Of a stretch of 41,586 nt of DNA, positions 1 to 8,106 are shown piece by piece; the stretch's first letter is position 1; every line of letters begins with the position of its first letter. Under the pieces are notes generated by a model, which ran no database searches, was not told where the DNA came from, and was given only the letters and a program-made list of their open reading frames with translations. Source of the stretch: an uncultured Bacillota bacterium (GTDB lineage Bacteria; Bacillota; Dethiobacteria; DTU022; UBA8154); contig CALJJZ010000058.1 in the NCBI GenBank assembly GCA_937973635.1, positions 1 to 41,586 on the forward strand, read 5' to 3'. Made by a program: the position numbers and the translations under genes.

Positions 1-406
1 CATAGACAATAGTTTGAATAATATTATGGTCTGCCTTTACATTTAACAGGGCCACACCGAGGATGGCGCAGTTGGTCGTAATCAAAGGTAGGTAGATCCC
101 CAGGGCCCTGAAAAGGGTGGGGTTGTTCTTCTTCAGGACGATCTCCACCAGCTGCACCAGCGATGCAATCACCAGGATAAAGGCAATGGTGCGCAGGTAG
201 ACCAGGTCAAAGGGCACAAGGAGCACATTATAAACAATCCAGGTAACGATCGCGGCCAGGGTCATGACAAAGATTACAGCCATACCCATGCCTAAGGACG
301 TCTCCACGCGCTTGGAGACTCCCAGGTAAGGACAGATTCCCAGGAACTGGTTGAGGACAATATTATTGGCCAGGATCGCCACAAAGATAATCGCCAGCAG
401 GTTCAT
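1..406 (-). CDS. rnfA: Rnf complex subunit A (3' end cut by window edge)
   Basis: Integral membrane subunit of the Rnf ferredoxin:NAD+ oxidoreductase, which couples electron transfer to Na+ or H+ export. The reading frame runs from an ATG at 404-406 to the window edge, about 135 codons of a family that is near 190 residues, so the C-terminus is missing. The N-terminus starts [20 protein letters not shown] and continues with the [11 protein letters not shown] segment typical of RnfA/NqrE, followed by hydrophobic helices; the two Cys positions of the RnfA/RnfE pair are in such segments. An AAGGAGG ribosome binding site lies just upstream (about 413-420). It follows rnfE by 25 bases in the order C-D-G-E-A, so rnfB should lie beyond base 1. 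Identity is confident; the coupling ion cannot be told from this. Confidence 0.93.
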   Translation of the reverse strand, partial: MNLLAIIFVAILANNIVLNQFLGICPYLGVSKRVETSLGMGMAVIFVMTLAAIVTWIVYNVLLVPFDLVYLRTIAFILVIASLVQLVEIVLKKNNPTLFRALGIYLPLITTNCAILGVALLNVKADHNIIQTIVY

Positions 407-431
407 TTTCCAGCCTCCTTCCGCTTAGTTT

Positions 432-1034
432 CTATTCCACGCCCAGGCGTTTAAACAGGTAGTTGAAAAGGCCCAAAAGGACACCCAGGGTAATAAAAGC
501 CCCCGGAGGACTGCCCAGCAACATCATGGGCTGGTATGCCGTACCCATGATATTGGCCCCAAATAATGTCCCCGCACCGATAATTTCCCGGATAGCCCCC
601 AGGATTGTCAGGGAAAGGGCAAAACCAACTCCCATGCCCAGGGCATCGATAATGGAGCGGCCTACGTCGTGCTTGCGGGCAAAGCCCTCCGCCCTGCCCA
701 TGATGATGCAATTAACCACGATCAGGGGAATAAAGATCCCCAGGGCCGCATGTAGGTCAGGAGCATAGGCATTCATCACCATGTCTACGATGGTCACAAA
801 GGTGGCGATAATCAGGATATAGGCGGGTATGCGCACGCGGTTCGGGATGATGCTGCGCAGCGCCGAGATCACAATATTGGAACAGAGCAGCACAAAGGTA
901 GCGGCAATACCCATTCCTAGGCCATTGATGGCCGAAATTGTTACCGCCAGGGTGGGGCACATTCCCAGTAACAGGCGGAAAAGAGGGTTTTCCTTAAAAA
1001 TCCCCTTGGTAAACTCCTGAGCTAGCGTTGTCAT
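432..1034 (-). CDS. rnfE: Rnf complex subunit E
   Basis: Membrane subunit of the Rnf complex, a structural mirror partner of RnfA (family RnfA/RnfE/NqrD/NqrE). It is 200 residues long, the usual size, almost entirely hydrophobic, with conserved stretches PLFRLLLGMCPTLAVT near residues 17-32 and IPLIVVNCIIMGRAEGFA near 102-119, each carrying a Cys in a half-helix as known for this family. The ATG is preceded by a weak GGTGAAA-type site. It sits between rnfG (32 bases upstream) and rnfA, inside one operon. Nothing is unusual in length or frame. Confidence 0.95.
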   Translation of the reverse strand: MTTLAQEFTKGIFKENPLFRLLLGMCPTLAVTISAINGLGMGIAATFVLLCSNIVISALRSIIPNRVRIPAYILIIATFVTIVDMVMNAYAPDLHAALGIFIPLIVVNCIIMGRAEGFARKHDVGRSIIDALGMGVGFALSLTILGAIREIIGAGTLFGANIMGTAYQPMMLLGSPPGAFITLGVLLGLFNYLFKRLGVE

Positions 1035-1066
1035 TTTTCCATTTCACCTCACATGCAAAAGGTCTG

Positions 1067-1882
1067 TTATTTAAGCGCTTCAAAGACCGCTTTGATAATC
1101 CCGGTGCTGCTGCCGGTGGCACCGGAAACCACGTCAACGTCTAGCCCCTGCGCAGCAATAATACGCTCGATCATCGGGCCTTCGGCCATGTTCCAGAAGT
1201 TCGGCGTATCGTCCTGGTCTAAGACGACGATCTCCGTGATCTTGCCGCCTTGGACCGTCACCTCCACCGTGATATCGCTCTTAAAGCCCCGGGCTGTCCC
1301 CTGGTAGGTTCCGTCCGCCACGGTGGCAAGGTCGATCTCCGTCTTCTCCACTTCCATCCCCAGGAATTCTTCGCCCACAATATTCATGACACGGCGGATA
1401 GAGCTGATCATCCCCGCCGTGGTTACCGTTGCGCCGGCGATCGTATCCACATCTACCCCCGCAGAGATGGGGTCAGCAAAGTTCAGACCAATAATCTTTT
1501 TCTGGAACCTGTCTTTCTCGATCACGTCGCCGATACCAGGTGTCTCGGAGTGGGTCTTGATGCGGATGCCGATGATGTTCCCGTCCTTATCTACAGCCAG
1601 GTCATAGGGTATGAGCCCGCCGTAACCCCTGGCCGTGACATTGGCTACAACACCCAGCAGGTTGCCACCTTTGTCATAGCAGGCAAAAAATTCTTCCCCC
1701 TCTATTTCCGTCACCTTGGAGTCGGCAACATCGGGGAAGAACCCTTGCAGCGCCTCCAGGAACTGGGCCTTGGCCCGGGCTTCAATCACCGGTGCCGTGG
1801 CATTGTTGACCACGGCGAGGAGGCCGCCGCAGATAGCACCGATAACCAACAACGTTAAAACCATGCGCAAGTTTTCACGCAC
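1067..1882 (-). CDS. rnfG: Rnf complex subunit G with two FMN-binding domains
   Basis: Periplasm-facing flavoprotein subunit of Rnf, carrying covalent FMN on a Thr. It has an N-terminal membrane anchor (residues 7-27) and a first FMN_bind domain ending in DTIAGATVTT (146-155; likely flavin Thr154). Unlike the usual RnfG of about 180-210 residues, it continues to 271 residues with a second FMN_bind-like domain (about 187-271) ending in VVSGATGSST (251-260). The start is GTG at 1880-1882 with GGAGGTG seven bases upstream, and the gene overlaps the end of rnfD by eight bases, which suggests translational coupling. The annotation as RnfG is firm; whether the second motif binds flavin is open. Confidence 0.92.
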   Translation of the reverse strand: MRENLRMVLTLLVIGAICGGLLAVVNNATAPVIEARAKAQFLEALQGFFPDVADSKVTEIEGEEFFACYDKGGNLLGVVANVTARGYGGLIPYDLAVDKDGNIIGIRIKTHSETPGIGDVIEKDRFQKKIIGLNFADPISAGVDVDTIAGATVTTAGMISSIRRVMNIVGEEFLGMEVEKTEIDLATVADGTYQGTARGFKSDITVEVTVQGGKITEIVVLDQDDTPNFWNMAEGPMIERIIAAQGLDVDVVSGATGSSTGIIKAVFEALK

Positions 1883-2810
1883 TCTTCTTCACCTCCCCAA
1901 ATTTTTTGGGCAGAGTCAAGTTATCAATGAGGGGCGTAAGGCCGTTCATGAGCAGGATGCCGAAGGTAACGCCTTCCGGCAAGGAGCCAAAGAGGCGCAC
2001 CACCATGGTGACAATGCCGCAGCCCGCGCCAAAAATCAGTTTTCCTACAGGAGTCACAGGAGAAGTGACCATATCCGTAGCCATAAAAAGGGCACCTAGG
2101 AGTACACCGCCGGCCAGCACATGGAAGAGGCCCCTGGTCAGGCTAAAACCGCCGTCAAAGAGGCCGAGGACAAAGACCAGGGCAATAAAGCTGCCGGGAA
2201 TACGCCAGTCGATGTGGCCGCGGTAATAGAGCCAGATCCCGCCGACAATCAGGGCCAGGGCCGAAGTCTCGCCGAGACTGCCGGCAACGGTCCCCATAAA
2301 GAGGTCGCCCAGGGAAGCGGCTTTGGTGGCCAGGGGAGTGGCTGTCGTCACCATATCGGCGGTAAAGCCGAAGGGCACAGGTTTAAGCCAGACATTGCCA
2401 GCGATATGGCCGCCCCAGGAGACAACGAGCACGGCCCGTCCCACCAGGGCGGGGTTAAAGATGTTGTTGCCGATCCCACCGTAAATCTGCTTGCCGATGG
2501 CAATAGCTACTACCGAACCCACAACCACGACCCACCATGGCGGTGCCGGCGGTAGGGTCATAGCCAGCAGCAACCCCGTTACTGCCGCGCTCCCGTCCCC
2601 GAACAGGTTCCCTTTACGTAAGATAATTGCTTCTGTCACCATAGCGGCCAGCATGGCAATAACCATCGTTACCAGGGCACGATAGCCAAAGAGAAAGACG
2701 GCCATGAGCGCCACGGGAAAGAGAGCCACCAAGACATCCACCATAATGCTCTGGATATCTTCCGGGGACTTGAGGTGTGGGGATGAAGAAACTACCAGTT
2801 TTCTTTCCAT
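1875..2810 (-). CDS. rnfD: Rnf complex subunit D
   Basis: Polytopic membrane subunit of Rnf (NqrB/RnfD family), 311 residues, close to the family norm. It carries a covalently bound FMN in known members; the matching segment here is DMVTTATPLA (152-161), with Thr158 as the likely attachment residue. The conserved GNNIFNPALVGRA stretch (114-126) and a run of about nine hydrophobic helices support the call. It has an AGGAGGGAG ribosome binding site next to the ATG, 24 bases after rnfC. Its last codons overlap rnfG. Confidence 0.95.
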   Translation of the reverse strand: MERKLVVSSSPHLKSPEDIQSIMVDVLVALFPVALMAVFLFGYRALVTMVIAMLAAMVTEAIILRKGNLFGDGSAAVTGLLLAMTLPPAPPWWVVVVGSVVAIAIGKQIYGGIGNNIFNPALVGRAVLVVSWGGHIAGNVWLKPVPFGFTADMVTTATPLATKAASLGDLFMGTVAGSLGETSALALIVGGIWLYYRGHIDWRIPGSFIALVFVLGLFDGGFSLTRGLFHVLAGGVLLGALFMATDMVTSPVTPVGKLIFGAGCGIVTMVVRLFGSLPEGVTFGILLMNGLTPLIDNLTLPKKFGEVKKSA

Positions 2811-2834
2811 TTTTTCAGCTCCCTCCTCTACATC

Positions 2835-4163
2835 TTACTTTTTCCTGCGAGCGCCAATTTCCCCTTTGGCAATGCGGATCCATTGAACCAGAGGTCTTTT
2901 GGCCGGGCAAGTATAGGTACAGCAGCCACACTCAAAACAATCCATGGCCCCATATTTTTCCGCCAGATCTATGTTGTTCTTCTCCGAGGCCGAGCCGATA
3001 AAGTTGGGCATGAGGCTCATGGGGCAGACTTCCAGGCACTTGCCGCACTTGATGCAGGCGCTGATGGGCAGATCTGCCACAAACTCCTCCGTCAGGACCA
3101 GGACACCGGAAGTCCCCTTAATCGCCGGGACGTCAAGGGTGGGCTGGGCCAGGCCCATCATCGGCCCTCCCAGCACGATCTTGCGGGCGTCGTCGGTAAG
3201 GCCGCCGCACTGCTCAATCAGGTCCCGCACCAGGGTGCCGTTACGCACAAGGAGGTTGGCCGGTTCTTTAATGCCGGGGCCCGTAACGGTGACCACCCGC
3301 TCATAGAGGGGCTTGCCCAGCTTGATGGCCTGCGCCATGGCCACAGCAGTCCCGCTGTTCTGGTTGACGACGTTGACAGCCATGGGCAGCGCTCCCGGGG
3401 GCACCTCCCGCCCTGTTGTGGCCTTGATGAGCATTTTTTCCGCTCCCTGGGGGTACTTGGTGTGGAGCGTATGGACCTCGATGTTGTACTCCCCTTTGCC
3501 CTCCTCCACAGCCTTTTTGATGCTCTCTATGGCATCGGGCTTGTTGTCTTCGATACCGATAATCCCCCTGGTGGCTCCCAGAGCTTTCATAAACGCCTTC
3601 AGGCCGTACACCACATCCTCGGCCTGCTCCAGCATCTGCCGGTGATCGGCGGTAAGAAAGGGCTCGCATTCGGCGCCGTTGATGATCACCGTGTCGATCT
3701 GCACTTCCGGCGGAGGCGAAAGCTTAACATGGGTGGGGAAAGTGGCGCCGCCCAGGCCCACCAGGCCCGCGTCCTTAGAGATCTGGACAATCTCCTTTGG
3801 CGACAGCTCCTCCAGTGCCTTGCCCGGCTTCATGCTTTCGTCCGGCGTATCCAGCCCGTCGTTTTCAATAAAGACGGCGAGGACAGGATTGCCCAGGGGA
3901 TGGTTGTAAGGCTCGATCTTCGTCACCTTACCCGAAACACTGGCAAAAATGGGCGCAGAGACAAAACCTTTCGGTTCCCCGATTTTTTGGCCCATCTTTA
4001 CTTCGTCGCCCACCTGCACTACCGGCTCACAGGGCGCGCCGATGTTCTGGTGCATCGGGATGATCACCTGCGCCGGCGCGCGGGCGGAAGCGATGGCCTT
4101 CCCGGCTGTATAGTCCTTGAAATAGCCGGGGTGGATACCTCCTACAAAAGTCCTTTCACTCAT
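2835..4163 (-). CDS. rnfC: Rnf complex subunit C (NADH-binding, 2x[4Fe-4S])
   Basis: Cytoplasmic subunit of Rnf that binds NAD(H), FMN and two [4Fe-4S] clusters. I chose the ATG at 4161-4163 because GAGGTG lies nine bases before it; an in-frame ATG 24 bases earlier would overlap this site. From that start the protein is 442 residues. Domains in order: RnfC N-terminal barrel (1-100), the Complex I 51-kDa-like nucleotide/FMN fold (about 125-285, with GLVGLGGATFPTHVK at 133-147 and GAECEP at 163-168), an SLBB-type domain (about 288-345), then ferredoxin motifs C370-C373-C376-C380 and C409-C412-C415-C419. It is the first gene of the operon. The family is unmistakable. Confidence 0.96.
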   Translation of the reverse strand: MSERTFVGGIHPGYFKDYTAGKAIASARAPAQVIIPMHQNIGAPCEPVVQVGDEVKMGQKIGEPKGFVSAPIFASVSGKVTKIEPYNHPLGNPVLAVFIENDGLDTPDESMKPGKALEELSPKEIVQISKDAGLVGLGGATFPTHVKLSPPPEVQIDTVIINGAECEPFLTADHRQMLEQAEDVVYGLKAFMKALGATRGIIGIEDNKPDAIESIKKAVEEGKGEYNIEVHTLHTKYPQGAEKMLIKATTGREVPPGALPMAVNVVNQNSGTAVAMAQAIKLGKPLYERVVTVTGPGIKEPANLLVRNGTLVRDLIEQCGGLTDDARKIVLGGPMMGLAQPTLDVPAIKGTSGVLVLTEEFVADLPISACIKCGKCLEVCPMSLMPNFIGSASEKNNIDLAEKYGAMDCFECGCCTYTCPAKRPLVQWIRIAKGEIGARRKK

Positions 4164-4488
4164 GCAACCATTCACCTCTTTATCCAATATTTTTACACCT
4201 CTATCAAGCCGTAACCAACCAATAATAAATTCGTTGTTTTCTTTTAAAATCCTTCCCCTGCAGGATGTTTAACGAAATATTTTACTCCGTTTCGGGCCGT
4301 ATTGGACAGAATAGCCAGAAAAAAGGGAATAATCCGATATCATTGGCCTTATTGCCCCCGTTTACTCCCGACTTCTTGCTCCCCAGCCATTATAAGCCAA
4401 GCGCCGAAAAAATGATAGGCCCCTTTCCCGCCATATTTTTCCCCCTTATGCCTATGCCGGTATGCCGGGGAATCTCCTTCCGGCGCAC
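4164..4488. other. Leader/promoter region of the rnf operon, no gene
   Basis: No convincing coding frame lies here. A minus-strand TATAAT (4389-4394 on the plus strand as ATTATA) about 225 bases before rnfC is a possible -10 element, but I find no good -35 at the right distance. The 60 bases directly upstream of rnfC are AT-rich. I see no recognisable riboswitch. Confidence 0.4.
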
Positions 4489-4526
4489 AAAAAAAGGGCC
4501 TCCCCGCCAAGGGGCAGCCCTTTTTT
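4489..4526 (-). terminator. Rho-independent terminator after the DUF1540 gene
   Basis: A-tract, then stem GGGC-CT-CCCC, loop GCCAA, GGGG-CA-GCCC, then six T. The A-tract before and T-tract after make it work in either direction. It lies 12 bases after the stop codon of the small minus-strand gene. Confidence 0.85.
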
Positions 4527-4537
4527 CGACATCCTTT

Positions 4538-4726
4538 TCAGGAAAACTCCCGGGGCAAAAAAGTGGCGCAGTCCGTTTCTTCCGTATCCGCCGCAGCGGG
4601 AGGCTGGATCTCGATGGCCTGGGCCATGCACTTGTTGCCGCTGTTCCAGTACGTACAGTTGTTTACCACGCACTTGACACGGCTGATGGGATCGTCGGAA
4701 CGGTTTACACGCTGATGATGGGACAC
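4538..4726 (-). CDS. DUF1540-family small Cys-rich protein
   Basis: A 62-residue protein with the DUF1540 pattern: VKCVVNNCTYWNSGNKCMA (18-36) followed by a last Cys in ETDCATF (50-56), giving four spaced Cys that could bind a metal. DUF1540 proteins are common in Clostridia and spore formers; their function is unknown to me. The start is GTG (4724-4726) with GGAGGTG nine bases upstream, and a minus-strand promoter and a strong terminator bracket it, so it is probably a single-gene transcript. The call rests on the Cys spacing. Confidence 0.8.
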   Translation of the reverse strand: MSHHQRVNRSDDPISRVKCVVNNCTYWNSGNKCMAQAIEIQPPAAADTEETDCATFLPREFS

Positions 4727-4771
4727 TGCCTGCTACACCTCCATTAATTCATGGTTTAAGCTTTCAGGTCG

Positions 4772-4799
4772 TTTATAGTCTTGCCTTTTTCCCTGCAAA
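4772..4799 (-). promoter_or_regulatory. Sigma-A-type promoter for the DUF1540 gene
   Basis: On the minus strand TTTGCA (-35), 16-base spacer, TATAAA (-10). It sits about 45 bases before the GTG start. The -10 matches five of six consensus bases, the -35 four of six. Confidence 0.45.
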
Positions 4800-4955
4800 T
4801 TATCAAAAAATACTTTGAACCTCTACGCCTGAACCCGGAGGGACTTTCAGCCGTCTTTAAGCATAAAGAAAGTTAAAGAAAGCCTTTTCCCGTGGAAATA
4901 ATGCCAGGCGCTGGCAATATTGACGCGATCTGGCCCTTCCTTTTTATGCAGCAAG

Positions 4956-4964
4956 TGTTATAAT
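4956..4964 (+). promoter_or_regulatory. Extended -10 promoter for the secreted protease
   Basis: TGTTATAAT is a perfect -10 hexamer with the extended TG. No good -35 lies 17 bases upstream; a TTGACG at 4920-4925 is too far away to pair with it. The transcript would start near 4971, about 57 bases before the protease ATG. Confidence 0.45.
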
Positions 4965-5027
4965 TTTTTAGCAAAGGCAACATTTAAAAAATATAAATTT
5001 AAAATTTAAAATCAGGGACGTTTTCTT

Positions 5028-7973
5028 ATGGCTAAAAAGGGGAAAAAGCCGTACAGCCAAACGGCGGCAGCCGTATTTTTAATCTTTTTGCTGCTGCTCC
5101 TTCCGGGCGGGGAGGCCGTTTACTATGCCTCCGGCGAAACAAAAAAGGAGCCCGCCGCAGCTGCTTTGCCGGCAGCTTTAAAAGGGGCGGGAGAAGAAGA
5201 ATTTATACCTGTGATCGCCGTCCTTAAGGCGGTTTCCCCGGCGGGACCGGCGCCGCAAGGGCAAAGAGGCGGGGCTGGGGCCGCCGCAGACCTGGTTGAC
5301 ACGCTACAGCAGCAGGCCGCCGCCGCCCTCGCCGAGATAGAAAGCACCCTGGAGACACAAATATTGCAGGGCAACATCAAAGATTACCGGCCCCTCTGGT
5401 TGATCAACGGTTTTGCCGCCCGCATCAACCAAAAAGGCCTGCAAAGCCTGACCGACCTGGAACAAATAGAAAGTATCCGCCCCGACCGCCCTCTGCCCCT
5501 TGCCGTCTCTCCCCACCTCCCCGGCGCTGCAGTCACGGCAAAGGCCGGCTCGGCGGCCACGGCCGCCGGCGGAGAGAAGGAGGCTGCCGCGGCAGAAAAC
5601 GAGATCCCCTGGAACCTCCAGCTGATTAATGCACCTGCCGTCTGGCAGCAGGGAATTACGGGCAAAGATATCATCGTGGCGATTATGGATACGGGCGTAG
5701 ATCTTTCCCACCCGGCCCTGGCGGACAAATACCGGGGAAAGCTGCCGGGCCACAGCCACGCCACCAGCTGGTTTGATACCACCGCTCCAGACGCAAACCG
5801 GGAGCAGGGGCCCTATGACCCTTATGGTCACGGCACGCATATAGCGGGCATTATCCTGGGCGGCAGCCCCGAGGAACCCCTTGGCGTGGCGCCCGGCGCC
5901 CGTTTTATTGCCGTTAATATCTTTGAAGACGGCCTCACTTGGGATTCCAGGATCACCCAGGGCTTCCAGTGGCTGCTGGCCCCGGGAGGCGACCCGGCCA
6001 ATGCCCCCCAGATCATCAATTGCTCCTGGGCCTCACGCCCCGAATACGTAAGCGACTACCTGCAGTGGGAAATCCTGCATAAGCTCGAACAGGCGGGCAT
6101 TTTTGTCGTTTTCGCCGCCGGCAACAACGGCCTTGAAGGCCCGGGCAGCCCCGCCAGTTACCCCCATGCTTTCAGCGTAGGCGCCCTGAAAAAAGAAGGC
6201 GAGACCGTCAGAGCAGCAGATTTCAGCAGCCGCGGCCCTGTAAACTGGCAGGGCATGAGCTATCTTAAACCGGAAATTACCGCCCCCGGCACCAAGATCC
6301 GCTCCGCCTGGCTTAAAGGAGGTTACAGCGTGCTGGACGGAACTTCCACAGCCGCCGCCCACGTTTCAGGCGGTGCCGCTTTGCTTTTGGAAGCGCAGCC
6401 CGGGCTTTCGCCGGCGGCAATGGGGCAGAGGCTCAAGCAGACGGCGCGCTGGCTCCCCTCCTTCGGCCTCTCGGGCGAAAGGCCCAACGGCGCTTACGGT
6501 TACGGCCTGCTGGATATTGCCGCAGCAATCAGGCCGGTAAACATCGCCCCTGCGGAAGTGCTTTTTCATGACGGGGCGGAAGAAGGGATCATGAAGTGGC
6601 ACACAACGCCCCAGCAGCCCTGGAAGATTACGCGGGAGAGGGTCTATGAGGGCGCCTTTGCCTTTGCTGATTCGCCCTGGGGCAGTTACCCCAATAATAC
6701 TTCTTCCTGGCTGGAGCTCTCCCGTCCCGTCTCCTTAAGCGGCTATTACGATCCCGTCCTCACCTTCCGCCATTTTTATGACCTGCCCCGGGGGAAAAAC
6801 AGGGAAGACGACTATGCCGCCGTAGAGATCTCCGTAGACGGCCGCAACTGGGTACGGCTCTACCGCTTTACCGGCAGCAGCAGGGAATACCGCTTAAGCA
6901 CCTTTCCCCTAAGGCTGCCCGAAGGCCGGCAGGAGCTCTTTTTCCGTTTCCGCCTGCAGAGCAACGGCAACGGGCCGGGGACGGGGTGGTATATCGACGA
7001 AATTACGCTTACGGCAAGGCCCCGCCCCCTCACGGATCTGGACGCGCTACTCCTGAGCCTGGAGAGAAAGAAACTGGGGGTCGGGGAAGAGATGCAATTC
7101 AGCGCCGCGGCCCTGTTCCATGAAAACTTTACACGGCCCCTGGATCCCGCGAGCCTGCGATGGAGTTCGGCCAACCCCGCCGTGGCCACGGTAGAAAAAG
7201 GCACGGTAACCGCCCTGGCGCCCGGCACAACGGAAATACGGGCAGAATTTGCCGGGCGGACGGCATCCTATCAGCTTGAAGTCATCGAAGTAGCGCCCCC
7301 CCTGGCCACGCCCGCTCCCGGCAGCTATATCAACAGTGTTGCCGTGGAGCTCTCCTGGCAGGGAGGAAATATACCCATTTATTATACCCTTGACGGCAGT
7401 GAACCCCACGCCCAAAGCGAACGATACCGGAGTCCCCTGCTCATCAAAGAAAATACCCTGCTTAAAGCCCGCGCTTACCTTGACGGCATACCCGGCCGGG
7501 TTATGACCTTCCACTATACCATCAAGGAGGGCGCCAGCGTGGAAGGTTCGCTGCAGCTGCAGCACCGCCCCTTTCAGCTTGACGGGACGGAGCTCTCTAT
7601 CTTCTGCCAGGAACGGGGAAAACTTGACCAGCCCATTTCCCTCAACAGTGAAGGCAAATTTCAAGTAGAGCTGCCCCTGGGCAGCTACAGGCTGGTGGCG
7701 AGGCACCCCCGTTACCTCGCCGGCGTCTCGGCCTTTAAAATCACCGAGAAAGGCTCCCTGACCCTCCCGCCGCTGCTTTTGTATGTGGGCGACCTGGACA
7801 GCAACAACCGTATCGGCCTAACAGACCTGGCCCTTTTGGCCCTGGCGTACGGGGCCGTCCCCGGTGACGAAAGCTGGGACCCCCGGGCCGACCTCAATGG
7901 CGACGGCCGCATAGATATGGCCGACCTTACCCTCCTCACCCAGAACTACGGCAACAGCGTCAGCGTTCCCTGA
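5028..7973 (+). CDS. Secreted subtilisin-family (S8) serine protease, bacillopeptidase F-like, dockerin-like tail
   Basis: An exported endopeptidase of 981 residues. Order: signal peptide (hydrophobic core 12-27), I9-type propeptide (about 55-155), S8 catalytic domain (about 195-500) with Asp221 in MDTGVD, His268 in GHGTH, oxyanion Asn366 in AAGNNG and Ser440 in GTSTAAAHVSGG. Next comes an immune-inhibitor-A/MAM-like beta domain (510-663) as in bacillopeptidase F, a BIG2-type domain (672-753), a chitobiase C-terminal-like domain (757-832), a carboxypeptidase-regulatory-like repeat (835-918) and a dockerin-type-I-like pair of EF-hand loops (DLDSNNRIGLTD at 922-933, DLNGDGRIDMAD at 955-966). 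All catalytic residues are present. The start has only a weak AGGGAC site. It is a single-gene transcript with its own promoter and terminator. It probably feeds on extracellular protein; the dockerin partner is unknown. Confidence 0.93.
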   Translation: MAKKGKKPYSQTAAAVFLIFLLLLLPGGEAVYYASGETKKEPAAAALPAALKGAGEEEFIPVIAVLKAVSPAGPAPQGQRGGAGAAADLVDTLQQQAAAALAEIESTLETQILQGNIKDYRPLWLINGFAARINQKGLQSLTDLEQIESIRPDRPLPLAVSPHLPGAAVTAKAGSAATAAGGEKEAAAAENEIPWNLQLINAPAVWQQGITGKDIIVAIMDTGVDLSHPALADKYRGKLPGHSHATSWFDTTAPDANREQGPYDPYGHGTHIAGIILGGSPEEPLGVAPGARFIAVNIFEDGLTWDSRITQGFQWLLAPGGDPANAPQIINCSWASRPEYVSDYLQWEILHKLEQAGIFVVFAAGNNGLEGPGSPASYPHAFSVGALKKEGETVRAADFSSRGPVNWQGMSYLKPEITAPGTKIRSAWLKGGYSVLDGTSTAAAHVSGGAALLLEAQPGLSPAAMGQRLKQTARWLPSFGLSGERPNGAYGYGLLDIAAAIRPVNIAPAEVLFHDGAEEGIMKWHTTPQQPWKITRERVYEGAFAFADSPWGSYPNNTSSWLELSRPVSLSGYYDPVLTFRHFYDLPRGKNREDDYAAVEISVDGRNWVRLYRFTGSSREYRLSTFPLRLPEGRQELFFRFRLQSNGNGPGTGWYIDEITLTARPRPLTDLDALLLSLERKKLGVGEEMQFSAAALFHENFTRPLDPASLRWSSANPAVATVEKGTVTALAPGTTEIRAEFAGRTASYQLEVIEVAPPLATPAPGSYINSVAVELSWQGGNIPIYYTLDGSEPHAQSERYRSPLLIKENTLLKARAYLDGIPGRVMTFHYTIKEGASVEGSLQLQHRPFQLDGTELSIFCQERGKLDQPISLNSEGKFQVELPLGSYRLVARHPRYLAGVSAFKITEKGSLTLPPLLLYVGDLDSNNRIGLTDLALLALAYGAVPGDESWDPRADLNGDGRIDMADLTLLTQNYGNSVSVP

Positions 7974-7990
7974 ACAATGCCCCGGCCGGA

Positions 7991-8027
7991 GGGGAAAAGG
8001 GCCCGGGAGCGGCCCTTTTCCCCTTTT
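7991..8027 (+). terminator. Strong rho-independent terminator of the protease gene
   Basis: Perfect 13-base stem (GGGGAAAAGGGCC / GGCCCTTTTCCCC) with a seven-base loop and a short T-run, 18 bases after the stop codon. Confidence 0.88.
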
Positions 8028-8037
8028 ACTCCAAGTC

Positions 8038-8064
8038 TTGTAAGTTGGCCTAAAAACGTATAAA
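8038..8064 (+). promoter_or_regulatory. Possible promoter of the TGS GTPase gene
   Basis: TTGTAA, 15-base spacer, TATAAA, followed about 40 bases later by the start codon. The hexamers are good but the spacer is short. Confidence 0.35.
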
Positions 8065-8106
8065 ATTAAAACAAGCACAGCAAGATCAAAAGGCAGGGGG
8101 GCCGGT

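Larger units (their letters stand above)
4727..5027. other. Divergent promoter region between DUF1540 gene and protease
   Basis: No gene is seen in these 301 bases. They hold the promoters of the two divergent neighbours, listed separately, and end in a run of very AT-rich sequence (about 4981-5012) just before the protease ribosome binding site. Confidence 0.5.

Noticed and set aside
2883-4214. Long open frame on the plus strand opposite rnfC
   Set aside because: It is the antisense shadow of a GC-rich, clearly identified gene; its product looks like no protein family.
4265-4747. 160-codon plus-strand frame across the rnf leader and DUF1540 gene
   Set aside because: Runs through a strong terminator and opposite a recognised small gene; translation is low-complexity.
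4920-4948. TTGACG as -35 for the protease gene
   Set aside because: It is 33 bases from the good TATAAT, and the hexamer at the correct spacing (TTTATG) is poor.
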